64,000 nt of DNA from Hyphomicrobiales bacterium (GCA_002869065.1 PKTR01000007.1:1-64000), one strand, 5' to 3'. Counted from the first letter of the stretch, positions 18,042 through 26,925 are shown. The notes: generated by a model from the sequence alone, not told the origin. Made by a program: numbers and translations.

Positions 18042-18662
18042 ATGCTCTCGATCCGCGACCTCAGGACCAAGCTGCTGACCGTCCCCGCGCTCGACGTGGA
18101 AGCCGGCGAATGCGTCGCGATCATGGGGCCGTCGGGCTCCGGCAAGAGCCTCATCCTGCGCGCCATTGTCGATCTCGATCCGAACGAGGGAGATATCACG
18201 CTCAATGGCGACAGCCGCGCCGACTGTCCCGCGCCTGAATGGCGACGGAAGGTCGGCTATCTGGCAGCGGAAAGCGGCTGGTGGGCGGATACGGTCGGCA
18301 CCCACTTCGCCGACAAGGAAGCCACACTTCCGTTCCTTGAGGCTCTCGGCCTGAAAGAAGAGGCGTTTTCCTGGGAACTGACGCGGCTCTCGACCGGCGA
18401 AAAGCAGCGCCTCGCGCTCGCCCGCATGCTCGCCGGCCGGCCACCGGTGCTGCTGCTCGATGAGCCGACCGCAGCACTTGATCCCGAAAATGCCGGCAAG
18501 GTCGAAAGGCTGCTGCAATCGCTCGCCGACGAAGGCACGGCCATCGTCATCGTCACCCACAGCCCGGATCAGGCGACGCGCCTCGCCTCGCAGATCTGGC
18601 GCGTCGAGGGCGACAAGCTGTGCCGACAGAACGGCGACCAGGCAAGCGCGGAGACGGCCTGA
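18042..18662 (+). CDS. ABC transporter ATP-binding protein, FetA/YbbL-like
   Basis: 206 residues. Walker A is GPSGSGKS (residues 29-36), the signature is LSTGEKQRL, Walker B is VLLLDEPTAAL, and the switch His is in IVTHSPDQA. It is short, as is usual for FetA. It overlaps the next gene by one base (TGATG), so ATPase and permease are translationally coupled. FetAB of E. coli exports iron or helps restore iron homeostasis under oxidative stress. Substrate here is inferred from family only. Confidence 0.87.
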   Translation: MLSIRDLRTKLLTVPALDVEAGECVAIMGPSGSGKSLILRAIVDLDPNEGDITLNGDSRADCPAPEWRRKVGYLAAESGWWADTVGTHFADKEATLPFLEALGLKEEAFSWELTRLSTGEKQRLALARMLAGRPPVLLLDEPTAALDPENAGKVERLLQSLADEGTAIVIVTHSPDQATRLASQIWRVEGDKLCRQNGDQASAETA

Positions 18663-19471
18663 TGGACAGCACCTATCTCCCGCTCACCTATGTCGACGTG
18701 GCGATTGCCGCCGGTCTCGTGATCCTCAATGCCGCGCTCTCGATCGCGCTGGAGCTCGGGCTCGCCCGCCGCCTGCTGCTTGCGGCGGCGCGTATGACCG
18801 TTCAGCTCGTCCTCGTCGGCCTCGTACTGAAAACCCTCTTTGAGATTTCCTCGCCCTGGCTAACGGCGGCGGCGGCGTTGTTCATGGCGCTGGTCGCCGG
18901 GCGCGAAATCCTCGCGCGGCAGGAAACGCCTCTGTCCGGCAGCTGGGGATACGGCATCGGCACCACCAGCATTCTGATCGCCGGCTCGCTCGTCACCATC
19001 TTCGGCCTCGTCGTTCAGATCGGGGAAGATCCCTGGTACGCACCGCGCTACGCGCTGCCGCTGTTCGGCATGATCCTCGGCAATGGCATGACCGGCATCG
19101 CGCTCGGCCTCGACACACTGACCGCGCAGGCCCGCCGCGAACGCGCCGCCATCGAGGCCAATCTCTGCCTCGGCGCCACCCGCTGGCAGGCGATGCGCCC
19201 GTTCATCCGCCGCGCCCTGTCGACCGGCATGATGCCGATCATCAACGCCATGTCGGCGACAGGTGTGGTCTCCCTGCCCGGCATGATGACCGGCCAGATC
19301 CTGTCCGGCGTCGCACCGACCGAAGCCGTCAAATACCAGCTTCTGGTGATGTTTCTGATCGCCGGCTCGACGGGCCTCGGCGTGCTCGGCGCGGTCTACG
19401 CGACGGCATTGCGCCTGACCGATCCACGCCACCGCCTGCGCCTCGACAGGCTCAGGGCAAAAACCGAATAG
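18662..19471 (+). CDS. ABC transporter permease, FetB/YbbM family (UPF0014)
   Basis: 269 residues with about seven hydrophobic segments. Family-typical residues are LELGLARRLLLAAARMTVQLVLVGLVLK, PLFGMILGNGMTGIALGLD, ERAAIEANLCLGATRWQAMRPFIRRAL and MSATGVVSLPGMMTGQILSG. The initiator ATG overlaps the ATPase stop codon. The UPF0014 signature is clear. It ends in TAG (19469-19471), showing that TAG is an ordinary stop codon here. Confidence 0.9.
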   Translation: MDSTYLPLTYVDVAIAAGLVILNAALSIALELGLARRLLLAAARMTVQLVLVGLVLKTLFEISSPWLTAAAALFMALVAGREILARQETPLSGSWGYGIGTTSILIAGSLVTIFGLVVQIGEDPWYAPRYALPLFGMILGNGMTGIALGLDTLTAQARRERAAIEANLCLGATRWQAMRPFIRRALSTGMMPIINAMSATGVVSLPGMMTGQILSGVAPTEAVKYQLLVMFLIAGSTGLGVLGAVYATALRLTDPRHRLRLDRLRAKTE

Positions 19472-19489
19472 GACAGCGGAGACAGACAA

Positions 19490-20233
19490 ATGAGCGACGA
19501 CGCCATCCGCATCGCCATGTGGTCCGGACCGCGCAACATCTCGACCGCGATGATGCGCTCCTTCGAGAACCGCCCCGACGCCATCGTCGTCGACGAGCCG
19601 TTCTATGGCGCCTATCTCGCCGAAACCGGTCTGAACCATCCGATGCGCGAGGAAATCCTCGCCGCCCACGAGACCGACTGGCAGAAGATCATCGACAGCC
19701 TGCTGGCGCCGCTGCCCGCCGGGCGCACGGTCTTCTACCAGAAGCAGATGCCCCACCACATGGTGGTCGATATCGGCGACGAATGGCTCGATCCCCTGCG
19801 CCACGCGTTCCTGATCCGCTCGCCGGAAGCGGTGCTTGCCTCCTACAGCATCAAGCATGCGGAGGTAGGGCTCTCCGATATCGGCTTCGTCGAGCAGGCA
19901 ACCATGTTCGAGCGCATCGCCGAGCGCACCGGCAAGGCGCCGCCGGTCATCCTCGGCCGCGATGTGCTGGAAAACCCGCGCGCAGCCCTCACCGCCCTGT
20001 GCGGGACCCTCGGTATCCCGTTTCGGGAGGAGATGCTCGCCTGGCCGGCAGGCCGGCGCAACACCGATGGCGTATGGGCCGCGCACTGGTACGGCTCTGT
20101 CGAGGCCTCGACCGGTTTCGCGCCGCCGATGCCGGAAGCCGGCTACGACGACCTGGACGACCGGTTGAAAGCGATCGCCGACGAGGCCCGCCCCTATTTC
20201 GAACGCCTCGCCGCCTATCGCATTCAGGTCTGA
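19490..20233 (+). CDS. Sulfotransferase-like P-loop protein
   Basis: 247 residues. It starts with IAMWSGPRNISTAMMRSFENRPD, a sulfotransferase-type phosphate-binding loop (SGPRNxSTAxMRxF), and has a PAPS-3'-phosphate-like segment FLIRSPEAVLASYSIKHAE. It lies 18 bp after fetB. Proteins of this type are commonly annotated as sulfotransferase-like or branched-chain-aminotransferase-associated; I recall plant aminotransferase-like proteins that fuse the two domains. Whether it is an active sulfotransferase is unknown. Confidence 0.75.
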   Translation: MSDDAIRIAMWSGPRNISTAMMRSFENRPDAIVVDEPFYGAYLAETGLNHPMREEILAAHETDWQKIIDSLLAPLPAGRTVFYQKQMPHHMVVDIGDEWLDPLRHAFLIRSPEAVLASYSIKHAEVGLSDIGFVEQATMFERIAERTGKAPPVILGRDVLENPRAALTALCGTLGIPFREEMLAWPAGRRNTDGVWAAHWYGSVEASTGFAPPMPEAGYDDLDDRLKAIADEARPYFERLAAYRIQV

Positions 20234-20361
20234 CGCCGCCGGGCCGACCAAGCGTCCAGACACCGCCGGATACGCCCATTCCCTTGGCTTTCGCGGCTAC
20301 GACTGCTACTGCTGGCACTGCAGGGGTGCAACTTGTCTTTCAAAGGGACGGAGACAAACGC

Positions 20362-20652
20362 ATGGAATCCCTGCTTCCTCTTATCATTCAGCTCGTGTCC
20401 GGCGCCGTCGGCGGCAACGTTGCCGGCGCGCTGTTCAAGAACATCAATCTCGGTACGCTCGGAAACTCGATTGCCGGCATCGTCGGCGGCGGGCTCGGCG
20501 GCCAGATCCTTTCGGCCGTGCTCGGCGGCGCCATGCCGGCTGCCGGCGGCATGGATGTCGGCTCGATCGTCAGCGCGATTGCCGGCGGCGGCGTTGGTGG
20601 CGGCGTGCTGATGGCGATCATCGGCATCATCCGCAAGGCGATGGCCAAGTAA
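20362..20652 (+). CDS. Small glycine-rich hydrophobic membrane protein
   Basis: 96 residues from ATG 20362 ([19 protein letters not shown]) with a GGACGGAGA site upstream. Nearly the whole chain is Gly/Ala/Ile/Val-rich with repeated GG motifs ([37 protein letters not shown]), suggesting two membrane helices with glycine packing. No known functional domain is recognised. It is followed at once by a hairpin terminator. Confidence 0.7.
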   Translation: MESLLPLIIQLVSGAVGGNVAGALFKNINLGTLGNSIAGIVGGGLGGQILSAVLGGAMPAAGGMDVGSIVSAIAGGGVGGGVLMAIIGIIRKAMAK

Positions 20653-20685
20653 CCACGGCAAACACAATCACGCGCACAACGAAAA

Positions 20686-20706
20686 CGCCGCCCGAAGGCG
20701 GCGCTT
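20686..20706 (+). terminator. Hairpin terminator between the small membrane gene and fliJ
   Basis: CGCCGCC-cgaa-GGCGGCG stem-loop followed by CTTTC, preceded by AAAA. It lies between convergent transcription units and could serve both. Confidence 0.7.
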
Positions 20707-20779
20707 TCAGATACGAATGCGGAAAATCACCCGGACGGGATCGTGCCGGACAGTGCCCGGCATTGTCCCGTCCGTGGGA

Positions 20780-21193
20780 TCAGAACGCGGCGCTGGCCTT
20801 GCGTCCGGCGATCTCGTCGAGCTGTTCCTGCTCGTGCGCCTCGTGCTCCAGGCGTTCCCGTTCCTGGTCGCGCTCGTGCAGGATTTCGATCTTCTTCAGT
20901 TCCTCGACCGCTTCGGCAAGCAGATCCTGCGCGGCCTCAAGCTGTTCATCGAGATCGTGCACCGAGGTGAGCAGATTGTCGCGCCGCTGCCGGGCCGCCT
21001 TGGCGAAGGTCGGATAGGCGAAGTGGCTGACATCGTCGATGCCCGCCCGTTCCTGTTCGGCGATGATCTGGTCGTCAAGCTCCGCAGCCATGCGCGCGAA
21101 TTCCGCCTTCATGGTTTCGATCTGCATCACCTGGCGACGTTTCTCGTCGACCTGGAACTTCTTGAGCCGAATGAGGCTTTCTCTTGATTTCAT
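20780..21193 (-). CDS. fliJ: Flagellar export protein FliJ
   Basis: 137 residues, almost entirely helical and charged, with coiled-coil heptads (LIRLKKFQVDEKRRQVMQIETMKAEFARM, then EQLEAAQDLLAEAVEELKKIEILHERDQERERLEHEAHEQEQLDEIAGRK). FliJ sits in the flagellar type III export apparatus, where it couples the FliI ATPase ring to the FlhA gate. It starts 30 bp after the fliI stop, the usual fliI-fliJ order. Confidence 0.88.
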   Translation of the reverse strand: MKSRESLIRLKKFQVDEKRRQVMQIETMKAEFARMAAELDDQIIAEQERAGIDDVSHFAYPTFAKAARQRRDNLLTSVHDLDEQLEAAQDLLAEAVEELKKIEILHERDQERERLEHEAHEQEQLDEIAGRKASAAF

Positions 21194-21223
21194 TACTCAG
21201 TACTCCCCGAAATCCAGGCCATG

Positions 21224-22546
21224 TTACCCCGCAGTGGTTGCCAAAAGGTTGGCAAGCTGCTGATAGCCCTCTTCAAGGCGCGTAACCTCGTCTTTTCCTT
21301 GGCCCAAAAACGCTTCGAGCGGCCCGTTGAGGCGGATCGCTTCATCCACTTCCGGGTCCGATCCACTGCGATAGGCGCCGAGTCGGATCAGTTCTTCCAT
21401 ATCCGCATAGGTCGCCAGGAACCGCCTCGCCTCGCGCAGCAGGTCGCGCCATTGTTCCGGCGTCGCACCCGGCAGGGTTCGCGATACCGACTTCAGCACA
21501 TTGATCGCCGGATAGCGGCCGCGCTCGGCGATCGCCCGCTCCATCACGATATGACCGTCGAGAATGCCGCGCACCGCATCGGCAATCGGCTCATTATGAT
21601 TGTCGCCCTCGACCAGCACCGTGAAGAGACCGGTGACGGCACCACTCCCGCGCCGGCCGGGCCCCGCCCGTTCCAGCAGCCGCGGCAGTTCGGTGAAGAC
21701 GGTCGGCGTATAGCCTTTCGACGTTGGCGGCTCGCCGGCTGCAAGGCCGATCTCGCGTTGCGCCTGGGCGAAACGGGTGATCGAATCCATCATGCACAGC
21801 ACATTCTTGCCCTGATCGCGGAAATATTCGGCGACCGACAGCGTCAGATAGGCCGCCTGGCGCCGCATCAGCGCTGGCTCGTCCGACGTTGCGACGATCA
21901 CCACGGCGCGCCCGATGCCCTCTTCGCCGAGATTGTCCTCGATGAACTCCTGCACCTCGCGGCCGCGCTCTCCGATCAGACCGATCACCGAGACGTCGGC
22001 GTCCGTATTGCGCGCCAGCATCGACATCAGCACCGACTTGCCGACGCCGCTGCCGGCGAAGATGCCCATGCGCTGACCGTTGCAGCAGGTCACGAAGGTA
22101 TTGAGCGCCCGCACACCGAGGTCGATTGCCGCACCCACGCGCGCGCGTTCATGTGCAGGCGGCGGCGCGGCGCGCAGCGGATAGGCATCCGCGCCCGAGG
22201 TCAGCGGCCCCTTGTCGTCGATCGGTTCGCCCATCGCATTGATGACGCGGCCGAGCCAGGACGGTGACGGCCGCACATTGGCTTCCCCGCTGGTGATGAT
22301 CGCCCGGCAGCCCATGCGCACGCCTTCGAGCCGGCCGAATGGCATGCACAATGCGCGGTCGTCGCGAAAGCCGACCACCTCGGCCAGCATGCGCGGCCCA
22401 TGCGCCGGCTCGACCGCCAGCCGCGACCCGACACTCATCTCATGCAAGGGGCCGGCAACTTCAACCAGCAGCCCCTGCACGCCGACGACGCGTCCGAAGA
22501 CTTCGGTCCCGCGGAGTGATTCGATTTCGTTGATGACCGATTCCAC
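21224..22546 (-). CDS. fliI: Flagellum-specific ATP synthase FliI
   Basis: 440 residues, with a GTG start at 22546 preceded by GGGGAAATC. It is the F1-beta-like ATPase of the flagellar export machine: Walker A GSGVGKS at about 165-171, then [69 protein letters not shown] and [29 protein letters not shown]. Length is typical. Its 5' side faces the ctrA regulatory region, so the two promoters share the 372-bp gap. Confidence 0.95.
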   Translation of the reverse strand: MESVINEIESLRGTEVFGRVVGVQGLLVEVAGPLHEMSVGSRLAVEPAHGPRMLAEVVGFRDDRALCMPFGRLEGVRMGCRAIITSGEANVRPSPSWLGRVINAMGEPIDDKGPLTSGADAYPLRAAPPPAHERARVGAAIDLGVRALNTFVTCCNGQRMGIFAGSGVGKSVLMSMLARNTDADVSVIGLIGERGREVQEFIEDNLGEEGIGRAVVIVATSDEPALMRRQAAYLTLSVAEYFRDQGKNVLCMMDSITRFAQAQREIGLAAGEPPTSKGYTPTVFTELPRLLERAGPGRRGSGAVTGLFTVLVEGDNHNEPIADAVRGILDGHIVMERAIAERGRYPAINVLKSVSRTLPGATPEQWRDLLREARRFLATYADMEELIRLGAYRSGSDPEVDEAIRLNGPLEAFLGQGKDEVTRLEEGYQQLANLLATTAG

Positions 22547-22918
22547 GATTTCCCCGAATCAGAATTGCGCTCGATGGTAACGCTTCATTTACGCCTTTCG
22601 TCAAACATACCTTACCGAGGGCTTAACAAAGGAGGTCTCCCGGTAACCATCCCATGGCTCCAACTCGTGAGTCATTTGAATCACTTAGAGTGATTTATAA
22701 AGCTCTGGAACGCGTCGCTTTACGTTACGAGAATCGTCGCTGAATCAGGACTCTGGGACAAAATGCCGAGAAACCGCCTTAAGGCACTTCCACCGCGAAT
22801 CAGATTTTGTTAACCATTGTGTCGTAGCGTTTCAAATCAGGTTGACAGGGATTTTTTCGCAAACACCGGGCATCACGCGGCAGCGGGTGCTTGAAGGAAT
22901 GCGTTTGAGGGGATTGGC
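22547..22918. promoter_or_regulatory. fliI-ctrA divergent regulatory region with GANTC cluster and CtrA-type half-site
   Basis: The gap holds no convincing gene. GANTC (CcrM methylation) sites occur at 22556, 22669, 22678, 22731, 22742, 22749 and 22797; six of these fall within 22669-22801. A CtrA-type 8-mer TTAACCAT is at 22810-22817, about 100 bp before the ctrA ATG. A TTGACA-like hexamer is at 22842-22847, but no good -10 was found at the expected spacing. In Caulobacter, ctrA is controlled by CcrM methylation (P1) and by CtrA itself (P1/P2), so these motifs fit autoregulation. Confidence 0.7.
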
Positions 22919-23620
22919 ATGCGCGTACTGCTAATCGAGGACGACAGCGCCACCGCCCAGAGCATCGAACTGATGCTCAAGTAGGAGAGCTTCAACGTCT
23001 ATACGACCGACCTCGGAGAAGAAGGGGTCGATCTCGGTAAGTTATATGATTACGACATCATTCTGCTGGATCTGAATCTGCCGGATATGTCGGGTTATGA
23101 AGTTCTTCGGACGCTCCGTGTCTCGAAGGTCAAGACACCGATCCTCATTCTGTCCGGCCTTGCCGGCATTGAGGACAAGGTTCGCGGCCTCGGCTTCGGC
23201 GCTGACGACTACATGACCAAGCCGTTCCACAAGGACGAGCTGATCGCCCGTATCCACGCGATCGTGCGTCGTTCCAAGGGGCACGCCCAGTCGGTGATCA
23301 ACACCGGCGAGCTCACCGTCAATCTCGATACCAAGACTGTCGAGGTCAACGGCCAGCGTGTGCACCTGACCGGCAAGGAATACCAGATGCTGGAGCTTCT
23401 CTCGCTCCGCAAGGGCACCACGCTGACCAAGGAGATGTTCTTGAACCATCTCTATGGCGGCATGGACGAGCCCGAACTGAAGATCATCGACGTCTTCATC
23501 TGCAAGCTGCGCAAGAAACTGGCAGCGGCAACCGGTGGCAAGAACTACATCGAAACGGTGTGGGGACGTGGCTATGTGCTGCGCGAGCCGGACGAAGACG
23601 CGGTTCGCGAATCCGCCTGA
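22919..23620 (+). pseudogene. ctrA: Cell-cycle response regulator ctrA with in-frame TAG at codon 22
   Basis: Reading from ATG 22919 gives MRVLLIEDDSATAQSIELML-K, then TAG at 22982-22984, then [17 protein letters not shown] in the same frame to the stop at 23620. Ignoring the TAG yields a 233-codon CtrA: acidic pocket DD8-9, phospho-acceptor D51 ([11 protein letters not shown]), K in MTKPFH, and a winged-helix OmpR-type domain ([51 protein letters not shown]). Caulobacter CtrA has Ser at position 22, so a single TCG-to-TAG change explains it. The first in-frame ATG after it (23087, M57) would omit D51. Everything else looks under selection, so this may be a sequencing error, a recent mutation or readthrough. 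Confidence 0.85.
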
Positions 23621-23645
23621 ACGGAGGGCGCGAACACCGAGTTAC

Positions 23646-23685
23646 AAAAACGCCCGTGCCTTCTCTGATGAAGTACGGGCGTTTT
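23646..23685 (+). terminator. Terminator after ctrA
   Basis: AAACGCCCGT and ACGGGCGTTT form a long stem around a 15-nt loop, followed by TCGTTT, 25 bp after the ctrA stop. The A-rich upstream flank makes it potentially bidirectional. Confidence 0.8.
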
Positions 23686-23734
23686 CGTTTGGCCACGGTC
23701 GGGAGCCCCAGCTGGGGAATTTGCCGCCATTTTT

Positions 23735-23920
23735 TCAGGGCTTGTTGAGCGAAACTCGAAATTCAACTTGATTACGCCACACTTGTCCCGCTAAATCGGG
23801 TTCATCGAATTTCGGCCCGACCGGCTCTCCTGTCACCGTCGAAAACTTCCGGTACAGGATACCTAGCGCTCCCATACCAGAAATCGATCTCACGCTCAGG
23901 GTCACGAGGATCAGGAGCAT
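23735..23920 (-). CDS. Possible small protein upstream of and divergent from the cold-shock gene
   Basis: 61 codons starting MLLILVTLSVRSISGMG, with a hydrophobic start and a GGAAGTAGG stretch 6-14 bases upstream of the ATG. Codon use is less GC-biased at third positions than in neighbouring genes, and no family is recognised. The stretch could equally be the long 5' leader of the cold-shock gene. Otherwise the 329-nt gap 23621-23949 holds only the ctrA terminator. Confidence 0.25.
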   Translation of the reverse strand: MLLILVTLSVRSISGMGALGILYRKFSTVTGEPVGPKFDEPDLAGQVWRNQVEFRVSLNKP

Positions 23921-23949
23921 AACTACCTACTTCCTGGAAAGGGAACACT

Positions 23950-24162
23950 ATGCAGAACGGAACCGTTAAGTGGTTCAATGGCCAGAAGGGCTATGGCTTC
24001 ATTCAGCCGGACGACGGCGGCAAGGACGTTTTCGTCCACATCAGCGCCGTCGAGCGCGCCGGCCTCAACGGCCTCAATGACGGCCAGAAGGTCGCCTTCG
24101 AAGTTGTCGCCGACCGCCGCACCGGCAAGTCGTCGGCCGACCAGCTTCAGCTCGTCGACTAA
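23950..24162 (+). CDS. CspA-family cold-shock protein
   Basis: 70 residues, a complete cold-shock domain: [36 protein letters not shown] contains both RNA-binding motifs (KGYGFI, VFVHI). It acts as an RNA chaperone in the cytoplasm. A GAAAGGGAA site precedes the ATG. It is monocistronic, with a strong terminator downstream. Confidence 0.95.
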   Translation: MQNGTVKWFNGQKGYGFIQPDDGGKDVFVHISAVERAGLNGLNDGQKVAFEVVADRRTGKSSADQLQLVD

Positions 24163-24208
24163 TTTTCCGTACCGGTCGGCGTTGCCGACCGAATGACGGA
24201 CAAAAAAC

Positions 24209-24246
24209 AAAAGCCGCAAGGGATCCACCCTTGCGGCTTTTTTGTT
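24209..24246 (+). terminator. Rho-independent terminator after the cold-shock gene
   Basis: AAGCCGCAAGGG-atcca-CCCTTGCGGCTT stem followed by TTTTTGTT, a textbook intrinsic terminator. The upstream A-run lets it serve the convergent cheR transcript as well. Confidence 0.92.
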
Positions 24247-24277
24247 GTTCCGTTCGCCCGCCGAACAGGCGCGGCGC

Positions 24278-25282
24278 TTATTGGCGCCGCAGCGTCGCCA
24301 GGTTCGCGGTCGCTGCTGCCAGACGCGACGTCGCCGATGACGGAGACGACAGCGACGACGCCGGCGTTGCGGCGGGCTTGGCCGGTGCAGCAGCCGGTTT
24401 CGCCGGTGCGGCACCGAGTGTTCCCGTCGCACGTACCGCCGGTCGCGGCGTGACCGCACCGCCGGCCTTGCCGTGATTGACCTCATAGAGGCCGCGTTTG
24501 TTCTGCGCGGGCACGAACGAGTCCGTGAGGCCAACAACCGTCTCGGCCGCGCCGAGCACCAGGAAGCCGTCATCGGGCATCTGCTTGCGCACCCGGTCGA
24601 GGATCTCGACCTTGGTCGGCTGGTCGAAATAGATCAGCACGTTGCGGCAGAAGACGATGTCGAACTGGCCGAGCGAGCTGAACGATTCAAGCAGGTTCAG
24701 CTTGCGCCACTGAACCATCGAGCGCAGCTCCGGCGAGATCTGCCACATATCGCCCTGCTGGGTGAAATATTTCAGCAGCATCTGCACGGGCATGCCGCGC
24801 TGCACTTCGAACTGGGTGTAGATCCCGACCTTCGCCTTTTCCAGAACGTCGGTCGACAGATCCGTGCCGATGATCTCGACCCGCCAGCCGGCCAGCTTCG
24901 AGGCATGCTCTTTCAGGCTCATCGCGATCGAGTACGGTTCCTGGCCGGTCGAGGCCGCGGCGCACCAGATGCGGATCTTGCGGCTCGACGCACGCTCCTT
25001 GAGCATGTGCGGCAGCATGGTCTGGTTGAAGTGCTCGAACGGGGTCTTGTCGCGGAAGAAGAACGACTCGTTGGTCGTCATCGCCTCGACGACAGCGTCC
25101 TCGAGCGCCTTCGCGCCATGCGACTTGATCTTTGCGACCAGCTCGCTGACCGAACTGAGTCCCTGCTTGCGCGCGATCGGCAGCAGCCGGCTTTCGACCA
25201 GATACTGTTTTTCGTTGGCAAGAACGAGACCGGACCGCGTTTTCAAAAACGTCTTGAGGAATTCGTATTCCGCCGGGGTCAT
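24278..25282 (-). CDS. cheR: Chemotaxis protein methyltransferase CheR
   Basis: 334 residues. The N-terminal CheR alpha domain (EYEFLKTFLKTRSGLVL..KQYLVESRLLPIA) is followed by the SAM-binding domain (TTNESFFFRDKTPFEHF, IWCAAASTGQEPYSIAM, IIGTDLSTDVLEKAKVGIY, FDIVFCRNVLIYFD, GFLVLGAAETVVGLTD). It methylates glutamates of chemoreceptors for adaptation. The last ~60 residues are an Ala/Pro/Thr/Ser-rich low-complexity tail not needed for the fold. The ATG overlaps the cheB stop (TAATG), so the genes are coupled. Confidence 0.95.
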   Translation of the reverse strand: MTPAEYEFLKTFLKTRSGLVLANEKQYLVESRLLPIARKQGLSSVSELVAKIKSHGAKALEDAVVEAMTTNESFFFRDKTPFEHFNQTMLPHMLKERASSRKIRIWCAAASTGQEPYSIAMSLKEHASKLAGWRVEIIGTDLSTDVLEKAKVGIYTQFEVQRGMPVQMLLKYFTQQGDMWQISPELRSMVQWRKLNLLESFSSLGQFDIVFCRNVLIYFDQPTKVEILDRVRKQMPDDGFLVLGAAETVVGLTDSFVPAQNKRGLYEVNHGKAGGAVTPRPAVRATGTLGAAPAKPAAAPAKPAATPASSLSSPSSATSRLAAATANLATLRRQ

Positions 25283-26493
25283 TAGCGACCTCCCTGCAGA
25301 ACGCGCATGATCTTCGGCCCGATATCATCGAGCGGAAGAACATCGCTGCACACGCCGCTATTGGCCGTCGCGCCGGGCATGCCCCACACGACGCTGGACG
25401 CTTCGTCCTGCGCAATCACGCTACCGCCGCCCGACGAAATCACGCCAGCGCCTTTCGCGCCGTCGCTGCCCATTCCGGTCAGAACGACAGAAAGCACTGC
25501 GCTGCCATAAGCGCGCGAGACGGATTCGAACATCGGATCGACCGCCGGCTTGCAGAAATTCACCGCCGGTCCGTCGTTCAGACGAATGATATTGCCATGG
25601 TCGCCCTTGGCCAGAAGCATATGCTTGCCGCCCGGCGCCACATAGATGCGCCCCGCGATCACGGATTCACCGTCTTTGCCCTCGGCAGCAGGACGACCCG
25701 CCGCCTTCATCAGATGCTCGGCCAGGATCGCCGTAAACGTCGGCGGCATGTGCTGCGTGACGAGCACGGGAATGTCGCCGATCGCCCGGCCGATGACACC
25801 GAACAGCTTGGTCAGCGCCTGCGGACCGCCGGTCGAGGAACCGACCACCAGGATCCTCGGCTTAACGCTCGAATAGGGACGCGTCGCGAAGCCGCCCGAG
25901 CGGGCGACCGCGGGCGCTGCGGCAGCCGCATGAGCCGCGGCAGGTGCCGCACCACCGGGGCGCGCGAAACGCGACGTCGGCGCAGCAGCCGGCTGAGCTG
26001 CGTGGCCGGCGCCGGCCGGCGCGCCGCGATGCATGCGACGACGACGACCACCGAGCTGGCGGATCTTTTCCAGAAGGTCGCGACGGAAATCGGTCGAGGT
26101 GGTGATGCCGCTGTTCGATTCCGGTTTCGGGACATAGTCCTGCGCGCCGAGCGACAGAGCCTTGAGGCTGACCTCGGCGTTCCGACGCGTCAGCGTCGAG
26201 GCCATGATGACCACCAGATCGCGCTTTTTCTTGAGCAGCAGAGGCAGTGCGGTCAGGCCATCCATTTCCGGCATTTCGACATCGAGAACGACGACATCGG
26301 GGTTGGCGCGCTCGACATCCTCGACCGCAGCGCGACCATTGCGATGGGAGGCGACGACGGCCATTTCGGCATTCTCGTCGATCCAGCGCGACAGAAGCCC
26401 GCGAACCACCACGGAATCATCGACGACCATCACACGGATGGGGTCCGTCACAACCCCGGTGGTGGCAGTAACGTCTCTAGCGGGCAAGCTCAT
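25282..26493 (-). CDS. cheB: Protein-glutamate methylesterase CheB
   Basis: 403 residues. A receiver domain (IRVMVVDDSVVVRGLL, phospho-Asp in VVLDVEMPEMDG, KPES) is followed by an Ala/Pro-rich linker of about 60 residues and the methylesterase domain. The catalytic triad is visible: Ser in VVGSSTGGPQAL, His in VLVTQHMPPTF and Asp in GMGSDGAKG. It removes receptor methyl groups when phosphorylated by CheA. The linker is longer than usual and of low complexity. Confidence 0.95.
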   Translation of the reverse strand: MSLPARDVTATTGVVTDPIRVMVVDDSVVVRGLLSRWIDENAEMAVVASHRNGRAAVEDVERANPDVVVLDVEMPEMDGLTALPLLLKKKRDLVVIMASTLTRRNAEVSLKALSLGAQDYVPKPESNSGITTSTDFRRDLLEKIRQLGGRRRRMHRGAPAGAGHAAQPAAAPTSRFARPGGAAPAAAHAAAAAPAVARSGGFATRPYSSVKPRILVVGSSTGGPQALTKLFGVIGRAIGDIPVLVTQHMPPTFTAILAEHLMKAAGRPAAEGKDGESVIAGRIYVAPGGKHMLLAKGDHGNIIRLNDGPAVNFCKPAVDPMFESVSRAYGSAVLSVVLTGMGSDGAKGAGVISSGGGSVIAQDEASSVVWGMPGATANSGVCSDVLPLDDIGPKIMRVLQGGR

Positions 26494-26509
26494 CGTGGAA
26501 CCCCTATCG

Positions 26510-26875
26510 TCAGATCAAACCGACTTCTTGAAATTTCGCCTCGACGATTTCGCGATCGAAGGGCTTCATGATGTATTCGTTGGCGCCGGCACGAATGGCC
26601 CGCGCAATATGGGCCACGTCGTTCTCGGTGGTGCAGAAGACCACCTTGGGTCCCTCGCCGCCCGGCTGCTTGCGCAGATTGGTGAGAAATTCCAGGCCGT
26701 CCATGACCGGCATGTTCCAATCGAGCAGGATGGCGTCCGGCATGTCGGCCTTGCACTGATCGAGAGCCTGCTGGCCGTCGGCCGCCTCGCTGATGGAAAA
26801 ATCCAGATCCTCGAGAATACGCCGTGCCACTTTCCGAATGACGCTGGAATCGTCGACCACAAGGCAATGGGTCAT
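26510..26875 (-). CDS. cheY: Single-domain response regulator, CheY-like
   Basis: 121 residues, one receiver domain: LVVDDSSVIRKVARRIL, phospho-Asp in ILLDWNMPVMDGLEFL, Thr in VVFCTTEND and Lys in YIMKPFDREI. ATG 26875 (MTHCLVVDD) is preferred because AGGAGAA lies 8-14 bases upstream. Lying between cheW and cheB, it is the expected motor-binding output or phosphate sink of this Che system. Confidence 0.92.
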   Translation of the reverse strand: MTHCLVVDDSSVIRKVARRILEDLDFSISEAADGQQALDQCKADMPDAILLDWNMPVMDGLEFLTNLRKQPGGEGPKVVFCTTENDVAHIARAIRAGANEYIMKPFDREIVEAKFQEVGLI

Positions 26876-26925
26876 TGACACTTCTCCTTAAGACCGTCTT
26901 ACGCGGCCATTGACTGTACGAAGCC

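Noticed and set aside
22842-22870. A sigma-70 promoter built on TTGACA at 22842 for ctrA
   Set aside because: The -35 hexamer is perfect, but no acceptable -10 occurs at 16-18 bp spacing, so only a note was kept in the regulatory entry.
22982-22984. TAG in ctrA read as pyrrolysine or a reassigned codon
   Set aside because: Several intact neighbouring genes end in TAG at conserved C-termini, there is no Pyl machinery in view, and Pyl is not known in this group's CtrA.
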